From Stieleria maiorica (GTDB lineage: Bacteria; Planctomycetota; Planctomycetia; Pirellulales; Pirellulaceae), in the NCBI RefSeq assembly GCF_008035925.1, contig NZ_CP036264.1, forward strand, positions 3,718,402 to 3,782,401: 64,000 nucleotides of DNA, in the 5' to 3' direction. Made by a program: the position numbers and the translations under genes. Positions 1 through 8,185 of this stretch are shown in pieces; the stretch's first letter is position 1, and each line of letters begins with the position of its first letter. The notes beneath the pieces are model-generated. The model was not told where the DNA came from, made no database searches, and saw only the letters and a program-made list of their open reading frames with translations.

Positions 1-709
1 CACCGCTGTCTCGAAACAGGTTCAGCACCATTTTGCTCTGGCTGTAAAGACTCCACTTCTGTTCGGCCGAAACCGTCCCGGGGATCAATCGTACGAATTC
101 CAAATCCTGCAACCCGTCGCACCTGGACGGAAAATGACCAAAGATGTCGAAACGATACTCGTTGATCTCGCAATACATGGCGATCTGGCGGAGCATCTCC
201 CAGCGGTCTTCGAACACGGTGCCGACGAAGACCAGATCTCGCACCCACGGATCATCGTCCAACGCCGGTGGCAGCATGGTTGCCGTGGGCAGATACTTCG
301 CTCGGCCGTTGACGCAGGACAACTCGTTAGAAAACCGCATGCTGTAGCCATCGTGCATGCCGATCGGCTCGTACGGATCGTCGGTCGCGATCAACACGGT
401 CGGCATCCCGCGATGTGTCAATGATTCGACGACCCAACTGCGTGAGTCGCGAAAATACATCCCGCTGATGAACACGATCGCCTGAACGCCGTTGCGAATG
501 TCCATCGCTTTGCCGATCAGGTCGCTGCCCAACAGATTCGGGCTAAGCAATTCCAGAATCGAGAAGGTGGGATAGGGCAAGACATTTGCACCGATCTCGG
601 TCAATCCTTCCAGATATCCTTCCCACACATCACGCGTCGAAAACGGCGCCGCATCGGCGACCAGCATGATCGTCCCGTCCTGGAAACTGATCTCATCGCC
701 GTCACTCAT
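1..709 (-). CDS. CgeB-like glycosyltransferase-family protein, 3' end outside window
   Basis: I translated this frame by hand; it is open from ATG at 709 to the window edge, about 236 residues, so the C-terminus is missing. It begins MSDGDEISFQDGTIMLV and has alternating hydrophobic strands typical of a Rossmann-like fold, then ATDDPYEP, DLVFVGTVFEDR and, near the edge, SLYSQSKMVLN. The 'VFVG-x-RW' block followed by a 'YS-x-K-x-LN' block is what CgeB-type (spore maturation protein, GT4-like) glycosyltransferases show before the nucleotide-sugar site. Role is probably sugar transfer to a surface glycan or protein; substrate cannot be told. Its ATG lies inside the last codons of the upstream gene (8-base overlap), so the two are probably translationally coupled. 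Family call is from remembered motifs and is moderate. Confidence 0.55.
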   Translation of the reverse strand, partial: MSDGDEISFQDGTIMLVADAAPFSTRDVWEGYLEGLTEIGANVLPYPTFSILELLSPNLLGSDLIGKAMDIRNGVQAIVFISGMYFRDSRSWVVESLTHRGMPTVLIATDDPYEPIGMHDGYSMRFSNELSCVNGRAKYLPTATMLPPALDDDPWVRDLVFVGTVFEDRWEMLRQIAMYCEINEYRFDIFGHFPSRCDGLQDLEFVRLIPGTVSAEQKWSLYSQSKMVLNLFRDSG

Positions 710-1073
710 TGCCACCAAAGTATCCTGCGTAAAGTGAAAACTCTTCGTTGGACCGGGCGATCTCCAGGTACGTGAATTCGGCGCCGAGCAAATTCTGCAC
801 CTCACGCTGCCTGGCGCGGCGAATCCGACCGATCCGCCGCCGATTCTCGCGTAAACGGTCGGCCAAGCGATTGATCCGCGCGGTGAACTCGGTCGTGCTG
901 AGCGCCGAACGCTCGCCCGGAATCGTCCGCACGCGTTCGCGTTTGAGCTGCAACTCGGATCGGCGAACGCGGATCCGAGCCGAATGCAGGCGCGTCGTCC
1001 CCAATCGATCCGACAATTCCACCAGCGGTTGGATCTCTCGTCGCAGCGCCCGTTGTCGCTTTTTCTTGCTCAT
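702..1073 (-). CDS. small arginine-rich protein, unknown function
   Basis: A 123-residue protein starting MSKKKRQRALRRE. It is strongly basic over residues 1-95, with many RR and RIRR pairs, and then has an acidic end (ARSNEEFSLYAGYFGGNE). Charged residues are spaced as in a long helix or coiled coil, and there is no signal peptide or membrane segment. I do not recognise a family. It overlaps the start of the following CgeB-like gene by 8 bases in a different frame, which supports both being real and co-expressed. The overlapping reading frame on the opposite strand has no recognisable features. It could bind nucleic acid or serve as a partner of the glycosyltransferase, but neither is shown by the sequence. 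Confidence 0.5.
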   Translation of the reverse strand: MSKKKRQRALRREIQPLVELSDRLGTTRLHSARIRVRRSELQLKRERVRTIPGERSALSTTEFTARINRLADRLRENRRRIGRIRRARQREVQNLLGAEFTYLEIARSNEEFSLYAGYFGGNE

Positions 1074-1187
1074 GGTGCAAACTCATGGAGGGATGAATCG
1101 ACCGATGCGGCTATCTTACATCAAAGTCGCTTCGAGGTTGGCATCCAGATCGTCAAAAATCGACAACGGATCGTGTGCTGCCGCCAG

Positions 1188-3941
1188 CTAGATCTGATCG
1201 GCCGCGTGTTTTCGAAGCAGCCGCTCGGCGGACTCGATCGCGCGGAGTCGCGTCTGATCGGGTTGATCGATTTGCTTCATCGATTCGGTCCACTGGACGG
1301 CTTGCCGGACCAATTCCGACGCGGCACCTTCATCACCACTTTGGCGGCGCAACTCTGCCAAGTCCAGCGAGATTCGGATGGAAGCCAAGGCCATCGTAGG
1401 GTCCTCGGGGACCAGATCGATCAGTTGACTGTAGAACCGTAGTGCAGCCACGAAGTGCAGCATCGCCGCTTCATGGTTCTTAATCTGCTGGGCCAGCGAA
1501 CCGGCCGTCGCGTGGTGGGACGCAAACACTTTCAGCCGACTTTCGCTGGGCGCATCCGCAGCGGCCTGGGACCAACTTTGCAACCCGATTTCACAGTGGT
1601 CAAGCGCCTCCTGCCGTTTTCCCAACCGCATCAGGATTTGCGAGTACCGCGTGTGCAACCCGCCCTTGACGTCTCGATGACTGCGGCGATGGGGGTAGTC
1701 TTTGACGACGTCATCAATGAGCTCCACGGCCGCACGAAAATGAACTTCGGCGCCAACATCGTCGTTTTCCGCCTCACAAATCTGTCCCAGCGTTCGGTGG
1801 CTCGCCGCCAAGTCACGTCGGATGGAAAACGTTTGTTTGGGCGACGGGTAATGCACCACCGTGGAAGGGTGAAACCGGTAACCGTCGGGATGCACACGTT
1901 GCAATTGAAGCCGCTGCTGCAACAATTCCTCATGGATCTGCCTGGATTGATCCAATTTGCCTTGCCGGCAATACATGTCAGCCAGTTGGTGTCGATTCCA
2001 AATCAACGACAACGTGTCCACGCCGGGTTCGGAGACGTCGGGCTTCGTGTCCTCCAACAGCTTGATCGTGCGAAAATACTCTTGTTCGGCACGTTCGAAA
2101 TCGCCGCGGGACACGCACATCCGGGCACAAAGATTGTGTGACTTCACCAGCGAAAAACGGCGATCAGGGGCGACGGGGAGCGCCGCACCGTCGATTTCAA
2201 TCGCACGCTCGATCGCGGTTTCAAATGCGTCCCAGTCAGCTTGACCCTCGGCCGACATCTCCAGCAGCATCCGTGCCTCACTGCGATAACACTCGGCAAG
2301 CTCTTCGCTTGTGGCGGCCTGTTTCGTGCCGGCCAACGCGGTTTCAAACTGGTCGGCAGACGATCGAAACGCATCCAATGCGTCTGCCGGTTGCTCCAGT
2401 GCATCATACAGGTATCCCATCCGGGTCTTGATTCGGGCATTTTCGATCAAGCTATCTGCGTCATCGCCGTTGGTATCGACCAGTTGCTCATAAAGATGCA
2501 AGGCCTCATTCAGCAAGTCTTGTTGAATGCCGACAAACTCCGGCTCCTCTCGCTCGATCACACGACTGAGCATGACCTCCACCGCCTGGATCGTCTTTTC
2601 AAAGTTTGCGGTGCGGCGTTCCAGGTGTCGGAGCGCCGCCTTTTCATTTCGATCGGCTCGAATCCACAAGCTGGTGATCGTGATCAAACTGACCGAAACC
2701 AATAAAACGATCGCCAACGCCATCGATGATACGAGCGGATAGCGGGCGCACAGACGCATGCCCCGTTCCAACCGCGTGACCGGACGGGCGTGGATCGGTT
2801 TCTTGTGCAGCCAAAGCTCCAGGTCGGTCGCCAACTCTTTGGCGGTCTGGTAACGCCGCGAAGGAGACTTTTGAAGACACTTCAGACAGATCGTTTCCAG
2901 GTCACGCGGAATGTCCGGCTTCAACGATCGGGGACTCGGTGGGTCGACATAAATGACCTTTTGAATCACCGCCTGGCGGTCGCCGCGAAACGGCAACTCC
3001 GACGTCAACATTTGAAACAGGATCACGCCGAGCGAATAGATGTCGCTGCGAGAGTCGGCGGTGTGCGAGTCCCCGCGGGCCTGCTCGGGCGGCATGTACG
3101 TGGGGGTGCCCAGGACATTTCCCTGGGCCGAAAGTGTCGTGTGTGCCAGTTCCCGCTTGGCCAGCCCAAAGTCGGTTACATGGGGTTCACCCGAATGGTC
3201 GACCAAAATGTTGGACGGTTTCAAGTCACGATGAATCACGCCGCGGCAATGTGCGTAGTGGATCGCGTCTGCCAACTTGGCACAGATTTCCGCCGTTTCC
3301 TTGATCGCAAGCGACGACGCGGCGATCGACTTGGAAAGCGTTACCCCTTCGATCAACTCGCTCGCAATCAGCGCGCGGTCACCATAAAAAATGACCTCGT
3401 GAATGGTGACGATGTTCGGATGCTGAAACTGGGCCGCCGCACGCGCTTCCCGCTCGACCATCTTGCGATTGAACCGATAGCTGACGTCGTCGCGAGGGAT
3501 TTTTAGCGCGACGAAGCGATCCAAAACGGTGTCATAGGCCTTCCAGACCTGTCCATAACCGCCGACACCGAGCAATTGCAGCAGGCGGAATTTTCCGATC
3601 GAACTGGGCCGTCCGGCAGACTCGATCGAATCGGTCGTCCCGGCCGAAGGGGTCTCGAGATTGTCGGTGATGGTGACGCCGGCCGGGTATTGCTCTGAGA
3701 CCGAAAACTCGCCCGTTTCGGATCCGACCGCATCGACGCTAACCATTCCTTTGGTCTGGTCCGGATCCCTCTGCTGCTCCGATTTCATCTCTCGCTCGGC
3801 TTCCAACAACGCCTCGATCTCGCGGCGGATGTCGTCGGGAAGATTGGAAGATTCCAGCAACTCCATCTGGCCTTGGCGGTCCAACCGAATCGCTTCGGAG
3901 AACAGTTCGTCAATCGTCTCGTTGCGATGCTCTGGCGTCAT
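1188..3941 (-). CDS. membrane Ser/Thr protein kinase with TPR-like C-terminus
   Basis: Hanks-type kinase of about 917 residues counted from MTPEHRNET. The open frame extends 93 codons further upstream, but that extension is arginine/cysteine-rich, lies partly over cheB and looks non-coding. An alternative ATG at 3998 has AGAGGA upstream, but too far away. The N-terminus (1-50) is the short acidic helical region common in planctomycete kinases. The kinase domain is about 117-385: glycine loop LGVGGYGQVW, K147 in VALK, HRDLKPSN with D239, DFG at 257, and GTPTYMPPEQ activation segment. All catalytic residues are present, so it should be active. A membrane helix follows at about 401-427, then several helix-pair repeats resembling TPRs to the C-terminus, presumably outside the membrane. 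It lies 155 bases downstream of cheB on the same strand, so joint transcription with the chemosensory cluster is possible. Confidence 0.9.
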   Translation of the reverse strand: MTPEHRNETIDELFSEAIRLDRQGQMELLESSNLPDDIRREIEALLEAEREMKSEQQRDPDQTKGMVSVDAVGSETGEFSVSEQYPAGVTITDNLETPSAGTTDSIESAGRPSSIGKFRLLQLLGVGGYGQVWKAYDTVLDRFVALKIPRDDVSYRFNRKMVEREARAAAQFQHPNIVTIHEVIFYGDRALIASELIEGVTLSKSIAASSLAIKETAEICAKLADAIHYAHCRGVIHRDLKPSNILVDHSGEPHVTDFGLAKRELAHTTLSAQGNVLGTPTYMPPEQARGDSHTADSRSDIYSLGVILFQMLTSELPFRGDRQAVIQKVIYVDPPSPRSLKPDIPRDLETICLKCLQKSPSRRYQTAKELATDLELWLHKKPIHARPVTRLERGMRLCARYPLVSSMALAIVLLVSVSLITITSLWIRADRNEKAALRHLERRTANFEKTIQAVEVMLSRVIEREEPEFVGIQQDLLNEALHLYEQLVDTNGDDADSLIENARIKTRMGYLYDALEQPADALDAFRSSADQFETALAGTKQAATSEELAECYRSEARMLLEMSAEGQADWDAFETAIERAIEIDGAALPVAPDRRFSLVKSHNLCARMCVSRGDFERAEQEYFRTIKLLEDTKPDVSEPGVDTLSLIWNRHQLADMYCRQGKLDQSRQIHEELLQQRLQLQRVHPDGYRFHPSTVVHYPSPKQTFSIRRDLAASHRTLGQICEAENDDVGAEVHFRAAVELIDDVVKDYPHRRSHRDVKGGLHTRYSQILMRLGKRQEALDHCEIGLQSWSQAAADAPSESRLKVFASHHATAGSLAQQIKNHEAAMLHFVAALRFYSQLIDLVPEDPTMALASIRISLDLAELRRQSGDEGAASELVRQAVQWTESMKQIDQPDQTRLRAIESAERLLRKHAADQI

Positions 3942-4095
3942 CGATTTCCATCCAAGGTCGACGTTGCAAATCAGCAGGTGGCATTCGCCGTAACGCATGC
4001 GTTCGTTAAAAGTCCTCTTTCTGTCATTGTATCCGTTTTGATGACGCGCGGAGTCATCGCAGTTGACAATCCGAAGGGACTCGCCGTCTCGTCGA

Positions 4096-5148
4096 CTATG
4101 TTCGATTCGCGACCAATTGGTCCAGTCGTGGGCCGATCGCATCGAGCGGCAACACGGTGTCGACGGCACCGGCCTCGACCGCAGCACGCGGCATCCCGAA
4201 CACGACACAGGATGCTTCATCCTGGGCGATGGTCACACCGCCGGCCTCGTGCACCTTGATCAGTCCCCGAACACCGTCATCGCCCATCCCGGTCAGAATC
4301 ACACCGGCGGCGTCGCAGCCGAACGCATCGGCAACCGACTCGAAAAGATGGGTCCCCGCGGGGCGAAATCCCGCGATCGGCGGCGCATCGGAAAGACGGA
4401 TGCGAGTCCGCGTGACTCCCAGGTGAAGGTCTTGGGGGGCAAAATAGACCGTCGCCGCTCGCAACGTCTCCTTGTCGGTTGCAATTTTGACCTTCAACGC
4501 GATCACTTCATCCAGCCAGCTTGCGAACCCGTTCATGAATCCGGCGGCAATATGTTGGACGACCAGGATCGGGACGGCGATGTCGGTCGGCAGGGCGCCC
4601 AGAACCTTAACCAGGGCGGGCGGTCCACCGGTCGACGCGGCGATCGCGATCACGCGGATCCGGTGTGGTTGACTCAGGCATTCCGGGGGTGAAACCGCAT
4701 TGACCTGGTCGGGCTGATGCGACATCAGATGCCGACGGCGACGGATGACAAAGACGCCGGCCATCGCCTTGACCGCTCGGACGACCTCTTTGGCGCGGGC
4801 CTCGTATTCCGGTGACGAAGGCCCGACCGGCTTGAGCAACAGGTTCACCGCCCCCAGCCGCAACGTTTCCATCGCCGTTTCCACTTCACCGGCGCGACTG
4901 GCCGCGGAAACAATCACGATCGGGGTGGGATGCTCGATCATGATTTCCCGGGTCGCGGCGAACCCGTCCATCACCGGCATGTCCAAATCCATGGTGACGA
5001 CATCGGGTTTCAGTTTCTTGACCTGTGCGACTGCTTCGAGTCCGTTGCGGGCAAAGCCGACGACCTCCAGGTCCGGGTCGGATCCCAGAATGTTCGCCAG
5101 AACATCGCGCGCCGTCGGCGAGTCGTCGACGATTAAGACCCTCGGCAT
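4096..5148 (-). CDS. cheB: chemotaxis response regulator protein-glutamate methylesterase CheB
   Basis: 350 residues from MPRVLIVDDSPTARD; a longer in-frame start exists but would run back into cheA. AGGAAA lies just upstream and the gap to cheA is 13 bases. An N-terminal receiver domain carries phospho-acceptor D54 in TMDLDMP. The C-terminal methylesterase domain has the catalytic triad S172 (AASTGG), H199 (VQHIAAG) and D291 (GMGDDG). The enzyme removes methyl groups from (or deamidates) glutamates of the receptor, giving adaptation; the receiver domain is expected to be phosphorylated by the CheA encoded immediately upstream. In Wsp-type systems this position is taken by WspF. Complete, with no missing residue. 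Confidence 0.95.
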   Translation of the reverse strand: MPRVLIVDDSPTARDVLANILGSDPDLEVVGFARNGLEAVAQVKKLKPDVVTMDLDMPVMDGFAATREIMIEHPTPIVIVSAASRAGEVETAMETLRLGAVNLLLKPVGPSSPEYEARAKEVVRAVKAMAGVFVIRRRRHLMSHQPDQVNAVSPPECLSQPHRIRVIAIAASTGGPPALVKVLGALPTDIAVPILVVQHIAAGFMNGFASWLDEVIALKVKIATDKETLRAATVYFAPQDLHLGVTRTRIRLSDAPPIAGFRPAGTHLFESVADAFGCDAAGVILTGMGDDGVRGLIKVHEAGGVTIAQDEASCVVFGMPRAAVEAGAVDTVLPLDAIGPRLDQLVANRT

Positions 5149-5161
5149 GTTCTGCGGTTTC

Positions 5162-8100
5162 CTAAATGAGTTGGGCGACGGTTTCCAGCAGATTTCGCTG
5201 CTCGAAATTTCCTTTTTCGATATACGCGTTGGCACCCACTTGGACGCCCCGCTGTTTGTCGGCATCGGAACCTCGCGCGGTGACCAGCACGACGGGCAAA
5301 TCTGCCGATGCCTCGCGACTACGCAGTGCGGCGGTCAAGTCGAAGCCGTTCATGCGGGGCATGTCAATGTCGGTGACAAGAATGTCGAACGACCGCTCCT
5401 GGATCAGCTCCCAGGCCTGTTGGCCATCGGCGGCCGTCGTGACTTCATAACCGGCCGACTCCAGGATATTGCGTAACAGGACACGCGTGGTCACCGAGTC
5501 TTCGGCCAGCAACAGCATCCGCCCGGCCGTATCCGGCCCGGCCGCGGCACGGCCGGTCGACTTGGGGGCCGATCGTGTCGCAGGCTCGTTGTCGACCTTC
5601 AACCCCAATGCCGTTCGAACCACGCCTGCCGCATTGATCACCAACGCGATCTTGCCTGTCGGAAGTAGCGTACAGCCGGAAAAATGCCGCAGACGTCGCA
5701 CCCGTGAACCAAGGTTTTTGACCAACACTTCCTGCTCGGCCAGCACTTCGTCCACGACGACAGCCACCGATTGGTCCCCCACGTTCAACACGATCGCCAT
5801 CCCCTTGGCCGATTTGCCCGACAACAGCCCCTTGGATGGCAATCGCAACGTCTGGGCCAACGAAGCGACCACCATCGGCGCCTCGCCCAGCAGCAACGAA
5901 TCCCGTCCCGCGGAAGATTTCAGGTCGTCGCGGCCGAATCGAACTAAACGCTGAATCGCGGAGGTGGGAATGGCATATGTCTGGTCGGCGACCACAACCA
6001 TCATCGATCGGATCGTCGTCAGGGTCAGCGGCACGTTTAGCGTGAATCGGGTTCCCCGTCCCGGCGTGAACGTCACGTCGACCGAACCGTGCAGCGATTC
6101 CACCTGACTTTGGACCACGTCCAAACCGACACCACGGCCGGAGATGTCGGTGATCAGTTTCGCTGTCGAAAAACCGGGCGCAAAAATCAACCGCGCTTGT
6201 TCGCGGGGGTCGTCTGGGATCTCAATGTCTCGCTTTCGCGCGATGTCGCAGATTCGCTGCAAATCCAGCCCGCCGCCATCGTCCTCCACTCGCACTTGGA
6301 CCAGCCCGCCGCGCAACTCGGCTGAAACGGTAATCGTCGCCCGCTCCGGTTTCCCCAGCTCCTTGCGGCGGCTGGGGACCTCGACGCCGTGGTCGGCCGA
6401 GTTACGCACCAGATGCAGCAACGGGTCCTTCAAACCCTCCAATACCGATCGGTCGACTTCAACCTCCGCGCCGACGATTTTCAGTTCGATCTTTTTGTTT
6501 CCACCGGTCGCGATATCACGCACGGCCCGTTGCAATCCGCCACAGGCATCCGAGAACGGCAACATCCGCACGTTGTACACTTCATCATCGAGCAACCCAC
6601 AGGTTTGTTGGAGCATCCGGTTGTCGGACTCCATCGCGCTTGCCAACGCATCGAGCCGTGACGTCAGGGCGGTCAAGCGGCTGGCGGTTTGCTCGATTAC
6701 CGCCGCGATCCGACGCGGGTTGGCGACGTCGCGCTCGTCCGAGACACGCTGCCCCAAATCACGCATCGCCTGTTCGTTCTCGCGCCAGGTTCCTCGCAGT
6801 TCGGACGCCAGATCTCGAACCGCCGCGGCGTCCTTGGCGCGAAACGCTAACCGGCCGCGGGCGACCAGCAACTCGCCGCTGTGCGAAAGCAATGCGTCGA
6901 GTTTCTGAGCCGGAACGCGGATCGAAGCCCCCGGATCGGAGTTCACTCGGTTAGCGACCGGAGTTTCCCGTCCGCCTTTCGGTTGCGGTTTGCGCCCTCC
7001 GGCATGCTCCGCCGCGGACGGGGCGGACTCACGTGTCGAAACGGGATCGCTTTTGGTCTTAACCTCCGGTGGCGGAGCGTCCTTTGGCGGATCGCCCGGT
7101 GGCTTTGCAGATGGCCGCATCTGCGCGGAATCCGCGGCGGAACTCCCGGACGACGCGTCCGAGGACGAGGCCCCGGAAAGCAGCGCGTCGATCTTGGAGG
7201 TCCTGGATTCCATCTCCTCCAAGTCCAACGGAACGCCGTCGCGCAGCTGATTCCCCGTGTCACGAATCACGTCAACGGCTTCAAGCATGGCGGTGGCCGT
7301 CTGCGTCGTGAACGGGCACGTTCCGCCGCGGATCGATTCCAGTTCGTCTTCCAGCCGATGACAAAGGGCCTGGATCGGACCGAGTTTGACGACCCCCGCG
7401 GCACCCTTCAGACTGTGTGCGGAACGAAACAGGTTCGCAAGCAAGGTCTCGCGCTGTTGGTCATCGGTGACGTTTTCTATCGCAATCGTATCTCGCGTCA
7501 GACTGGCACAGCGGTCCTCCAACTCTTCCAAGAAGACCGGAAGCAGCGCCTGGTTGATCGGCGGCATCTTGGGCTTGGAGTCAGGGGGCGGCTGCGTCAT
7601 CGCGGCGTCAGCGACGGCGGGACTTTCGTCAAAATCAAAGTCGTCTTCGTCTAGATCCTCATCTTCACTGCGGCTCGTTTCGGGACGACTCGTTTCGGCA
7701 CCGGCTTCCTGGGCGTCACCGGGTTGGTCGGCTGCAACGCTCGGCGTGTCTCCGGCGGCAACCTGTTCGGCCAGACGGTCCAATTGCGGTAACATCGCGA
7801 TCAACGGTGCATCGTCGAGTTCCTGTTCGGCGCGAATCCGCATGCCGATTTCTTCGATCGCATCGACGGCCTTCAACAAGATCGATGTCATTTCGGGGGA
7901 CAGCGTCTGGTCGGAATTGCGATAGTGCTCGAAGATGTCTTCCAGGCGGTGGCAGGCGGTGTTGATCGGATCGATGTGGACCACGGCCGAGGCGCCCTTG
8001 AGACTGTGGGCGGCGCGAAAGATTGAGGTCCATGCTTCCGCCCGTTCGTCTTCGGAGAGATTGTTTTCCAGCGCCAACAGGTCGCGGCCGAGCGTGTTGA

Positions 8101-8164
8101 CGTGCACATGCAGTTCGTCCAAAAAGGTCGCCATCAGTTGCTGAACGAGTTGGTCACGATTCAT
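5162..8164 (-). CDS. cheA: hybrid chemotaxis histidine kinase CheA with two Hpt domains and a receiver
   Basis: 1000 residues. Two Hpt modules are visible, each with an AHSLKGA motif: H53 and H250. They are separated by an acidic linker (about 140-195), and a second Pro/Ser/Lys-rich linker runs about 330-415. Then come the dimerisation region, an HATPase with N box (LVRNSADHGVE), DDGGGLD and GRGVGLDVV, a CheW-like regulatory domain, and a C-terminal receiver (MLLLAEDSVTTR) with phospho-acceptor D932 in TDIDMPRMNG. Both phospho-histidines and the ATP site look intact. The fused receiver matches WspE or other alternative-function CheA proteins and may act as phosphate sink or output. It sits 21 bases after the receptor gene and 13 before cheB. 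Confidence 0.96.
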   Translation of the reverse strand: MNRDQLVQQLMATFLDELHVHVNTLGRDLLALENNLSEDERAEAWTSIFRAAHSLKGASAVVHIDPINTACHRLEDIFEHYRNSDQTLSPEMTSILLKAVDAIEEIGMRIRAEQELDDAPLIAMLPQLDRLAEQVAAGDTPSVAADQPGDAQEAGAETSRPETSRSEDEDLDEDDFDFDESPAVADAAMTQPPPDSKPKMPPINQALLPVFLEELEDRCASLTRDTIAIENVTDDQQRETLLANLFRSAHSLKGAAGVVKLGPIQALCHRLEDELESIRGGTCPFTTQTATAMLEAVDVIRDTGNQLRDGVPLDLEEMESRTSKIDALLSGASSSDASSGSSAADSAQMRPSAKPPGDPPKDAPPPEVKTKSDPVSTRESAPSAAEHAGGRKPQPKGGRETPVANRVNSDPGASIRVPAQKLDALLSHSGELLVARGRLAFRAKDAAAVRDLASELRGTWRENEQAMRDLGQRVSDERDVANPRRIAAVIEQTASRLTALTSRLDALASAMESDNRMLQQTCGLLDDEVYNVRMLPFSDACGGLQRAVRDIATGGNKKIELKIVGAEVEVDRSVLEGLKDPLLHLVRNSADHGVEVPSRRKELGKPERATITVSAELRGGLVQVRVEDDGGGLDLQRICDIARKRDIEIPDDPREQARLIFAPGFSTAKLITDISGRGVGLDVVQSQVESLHGSVDVTFTPGRGTRFTLNVPLTLTTIRSMMVVVADQTYAIPTSAIQRLVRFGRDDLKSSAGRDSLLLGEAPMVVASLAQTLRLPSKGLLSGKSAKGMAIVLNVGDQSVAVVVDEVLAEQEVLVKNLGSRVRRLRHFSGCTLLPTGKIALVINAAGVVRTALGLKVDNEPATRSAPKSTGRAAAGPDTAGRMLLLAEDSVTTRVLLRNILESAGYEVTTAADGQQAWELIQERSFDILVTDIDMPRMNGFDLTAALRSREASADLPVVLVTARGSDADKQRGVQVGANAYIEKGNFEQRNLLETVAQLI

Positions 8165-8185
8165 CGCACCAGATTCACATGGGGG

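Noticed and set aside
2790-3506. 238-codon plus-strand frame inside the kinase gene
   Set aside because: Antisense shadow of the kinase domain with no features.
3942-4220. N-terminal extension of the first Ser/Thr kinase
   Set aside because: It overlaps cheB and codes an Arg/Ser/Cys-rich stretch unlike kinase N-termini.
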